From an uncultured Chitinophaga sp. (lineage in GTDB: Bacteria > Bacteroidota > Bacteroidia > Chitinophagales > Chitinophagaceae), in the NCBI RefSeq assembly GCF_902168175.1, contig NZ_CABHOU010000095.1:434001-498000 (forward strand): a stretch of DNA of 64,000 nt, written 5' to 3'. Made by a program: the position numbers and the translations under genes. The notes under the pieces were generated by a model, which made no database searches, was not told the DNA's origin, and was given only the letters and a program-made list of their open reading frames with translations. Within the stretch, counting starts at the first letter, position 1; every line of letters starts with the position of its first letter. Below are positions 62,116-64,000 of the stretch, piece after piece.

Positions 62116-63380
62116 CCGTATTTATCTTTCCAGAGATTTTTCAGGTACCGGCGTAATTCATCTTCCCTTGCATTATTACCCGGGTTGTAAAACTTAGTAC
62201 CTGCAAGGCGGTCCGGCAGGTACTCCTGCTCGGAGAAGTTGCCGTCGTAACTATGTGCGTATTTATAATCTTTACCGTATCCCTGCTGCTTCATCAGTTT
62301 AGTGGGTGCATTACGGATGTGCATGGGCACAGCCAGGTCACCTGTTTGCGACACCACACTTTGCGCACGGTTAATCGCCTCGTAAGAAGCATTACTTTTT
62401 GGCGAAGAGGCCAGGTAAGTAACACATTGCGACAGGATGATGCGCGATTCAGGGTTGCCTATCAGGTTAACCGCCTGGAAACAACTCGTAGCCAGCAGCA
62501 GTGCGTTGGGATTTGCATTACCGATATCTTCCGAAGCAAGTATACATAACCTGCGGGCGATAAACTTCACATCTTCGCCACCTGCCAGCATGCGCGCCAG
62601 CCAGTACACAGCACCGTTAGGATCGCTGCCGCGTATGGATTTAATGAAAGCAGAAATGATATCGTAATGCTGTTCGCCTGTTTTGTCGTAGATCGCCACA
62701 CGCTGTTGCGCGATCTCCATCACCTTTTCATTCGTGATCTCGATCGTATCTTCAGTACCCAGTGTTTGTACCACCAGTTCGAAAAGGTTCAGCAGTTTTC
62801 GCGCATCGCCGCCGGAGATGTTGAACATCGCTTCCGTTTCCGAAAATACGATCGGCTTTCTTCTGAGCCATTCGTCGCGGTCGATGGCCTGTTGTAACAA
62901 CTGCATCAGCTGTTCTTCGCCCAATCCTCTTAAAACATATACCTGGCAACGCGAAAGCAAGGCCGCATTTACTTCGAACGATGGATTTTCGGTAGTAGCG
63001 CCAATGAGTGTGATGGTGCCTTTTTCAACAGCGCCCAGTAAGGCATCCTGTTGCGATTTATTAAAACGGTGGATCTCGTCGATGAACAACACCGCCTGTT
63101 GCTGGTGTTTCGCCATCTCTATCACCTCCCTTACTTCTTTAACGCCTGCAGCAATAGCGCTGAGCGTATAGAAGGGTACATTAAGCGTATGCGCCACGAT
63201 GTTCGCGATCGTAGTTTTGCCTACACCTGGAGGGCCCCAGAGGATCATGGAGGGGATTTTACCCTGTTCCAGTGCCTTGCGTAATATGCTACCCTGGCCG
63301 GTAAGATGTTCCTGGCCTACAAGATCTGCGAGCGTGGCCGGGCGGAGGCGTTCCGCCAGTGGTGCGGAGTTCTGTTGCAT
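62109..63380 (-). CDS. rarA: Replication-associated recombination protein A (RarA/MgsA)
   Basis: A 423-residue AAA+ ATPase of the RarA/Mgs1/WRNIP1 family that acts at stalled replication forks. The start MQQNSAPLAERLRPATLADLVGQEHL is typical. Walker A is LWGPPGVGKTT (about 46-56), Walker B is AVLFIDEIHRFNKSQQD, sensor 1 is TLIGATTENPSFEVN, and the arginine finger region is LLSRCQVY. The C-terminal oligomerisation part shows DPNGAVYWLARMLAGGED and ASEDIGNANP. It lies 14 bp downstream of a small membrane-protein gene on the same strand. Confidence 0.96.
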   Translation of the reverse strand: MQQNSAPLAERLRPATLADLVGQEHLTGQGSILRKALEQGKIPSMILWGPPGVGKTTIANIVAHTLNVPFYTLSAIAAGVKEVREVIEMAKHQQQAVLFIDEIHRFNKSQQDALLGAVEKGTITLIGATTENPSFEVNAALLSRCQVYVLRGLGEEQLMQLLQQAIDRDEWLRRKPIVFSETEAMFNISGGDARKLLNLFELVVQTLGTEDTIEITNEKVMEIAQQRVAIYDKTGEQHYDIISAFIKSIRGSDPNGAVYWLARMLAGGEDVKFIARRLCILASEDIGNANPNALLLATSCFQAVNLIGNPESRIILSQCVTYLASSPKSNASYEAINRAQSVVSQTGDLAVPMHIRNAPTKLMKQQGYGKDYKYAHSYDGNFSEQEYLPDRLAGTKFYNPGNNAREDELRRYLKNLWKDKYGY

Positions 63381-63394
63381 ACTATATGGTTAAT

Positions 63395-63928
63395 TTATTG
63401 ATTGTCTCCATCGGGTGTTTCTTCTTCCTCCGGTAATGTAGCTCTTAGTTGCCTGGAGTATTGGATGGAGATGATGCAGTTCACGATAATAGCAATAGCA
63501 TGGATGCCCACTAATATGAGGGCAATATTTATACTGGCATGAGCGCTGGATAAAAACAACTGCTTCTCTTCCGCAGTCGCATCTTTCGGGATCATCTGTT
63601 TCAACGTTTTCTGCATTTCGGTAGCAGGTGTTCTGAGCGTATTGATGATACCCGTCACGATGCTGATACCCCAGATAAATGCGCCAATTGAAGTTAAGTT
63701 GATAGCCATCGGCAAACCTGGTTTTGCAGGAGTGCCTGGTGTAAGGAAGTGGCGCTGTAAGGACAGGCAGTTCCAGTTATGGAGGAACGCTGCAACAATA
63801 AGCAGCAGACTGAACATGGCTGCCATTGGATTCACGAACATCGCCATAAACAGAATCAAACCAAAGAAGGAAAGCACTATTGTATTACCAATCGTTAGAA
63901 AACGGAAGAGCCCAAACCGGAATGTCAT
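63395..63928 (-). CDS. Small membrane protein of unknown function
   Basis: A 177-residue protein with four hydrophobic segments: about 13-31 (IGNTIVLSFFGLILFMAMF), 35-50 (AAMFSLLLIVAAFLH), 80-98 (IGAFIWGISIVTGIINTL) and 136-158 (INIALILVGIHAIAIIVNCIIS). It ends with an acidic tail (LPEEEETPDGDN). I do not recognise the family. The ATG at 63928 begins MTFRFGLFRFLTIG; a TTG at 63949 in frame is less likely. It is probably co-transcribed with rarA, with a promoter at 63963-63970. Confidence 0.75.
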   Translation of the reverse strand: MTFRFGLFRFLTIGNTIVLSFFGLILFMAMFVNPMAAMFSLLLIVAAFLHNWNCLSLQRHFLTPGTPAKPGLPMAINLTSIGAFIWGISIVTGIINTLRTPATEMQKTLKQMIPKDATAEEKQLFLSSAHASINIALILVGIHAIAIIVNCIISIQYSRQLRATLPEEEETPDGDNQ

Positions 63929-63962
63929 AATATATATACAATTTTGCAAACTAATAACCCTG

Positions 63963-63970
63963 CAAACGTA
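63963..63970 (-). promoter_or_regulatory. Bacteroidota -7 element TACGTTTG of the membrane-protein/rarA unit
   Basis: Matches TAnnTTTG on the minus strand, about 34 bases before the ATG at 63928. Confidence 0.5.
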
Positions 63971-64000
63971 CGAAATTTTCAGGCGGCCTGCCAGGTTGAC

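Overview
The window looks like chromosome of a Bacteroidota member of the family Chitinophagaceae, probably close to Chitinophaga. This rests on a SusC/SusD pair, two sets of ECF sigma factor, FecR anti-sigma and STN-domain TonB receptor, DUF4293/DUF6452/DUF6048-type proteins, many promoters of the Bacteroidota form TAnnTTTG, and almost no Shine-Dalgarno use. No rRNA, tRNA, CRISPR array, prophage or complete insertion sequence was found. The protein-coding layout is mostly core genome.

Layout. 1-5.4 kb holds RNA-modification genes on the minus strand (an RluA-type synthase cut by the window edge, an S4-domain pseudouridine synthase with a long 22-residue repeat tail, and rlmN), then a PcaF-like thiolase and an ECF sigma factor. 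After a repeat-rich gap, 6.3-16.7 kb carries a divergent uvrA paralogue, an orphan HTH protein, a DUF4293 membrane protein, maeB, an unrecognised conserved gene, an MlaE/MlaF lipid transporter pair and sucD. 17.2-26.2 kb holds a 2004-residue alpha-2-macroglobulin with a SusC-like motif inside it, an FAD oxidoreductase and aspS. 27-33.1 kb holds a glucosaminidase, a three-gene SGNH-SGNH-MBOAT acyl-transfer operon and fabF. 33.4-47.6 kb holds a lipoprotein and two consecutive sigma/FecR/TonB-receptor loci, the first ending in SusD and the second in a purple-acid-type phosphatase. 47.9-63.9 kb holds the canonical uvrA, two small envelope proteins, an ElaA-like acetyltransferase, a ModF-like ATPase, the alpha-2-macroglobulin/pbpC pair, rarA and a small membrane protein.

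How genes work together. The second macroglobulin and PBP1C form the periplasmic trap plus glycan-repair pair known from Proteobacteria. The two FecI/FecR sets should give substrate-dependent switching of their adjacent TonB receptors. The SGNH-SGNH-MBOAT operon should move acyl groups across the membrane onto an envelope glycan.

The least explained material is non-coding. At least four tandem arrays with a strict 11-bp period occur in three gene-free gaps. In two of those gaps the arrays lie between inverted copies of a short dispersed repeat (core GAAGGGAGTGACACAACGGC), and each inverted pair shares its own sequence variant. One of these units also holds a perfect 50-bp palindrome. This composite is my best candidate for something undescribed. 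The second is the SusC plug signature embedded in a macroglobulin.
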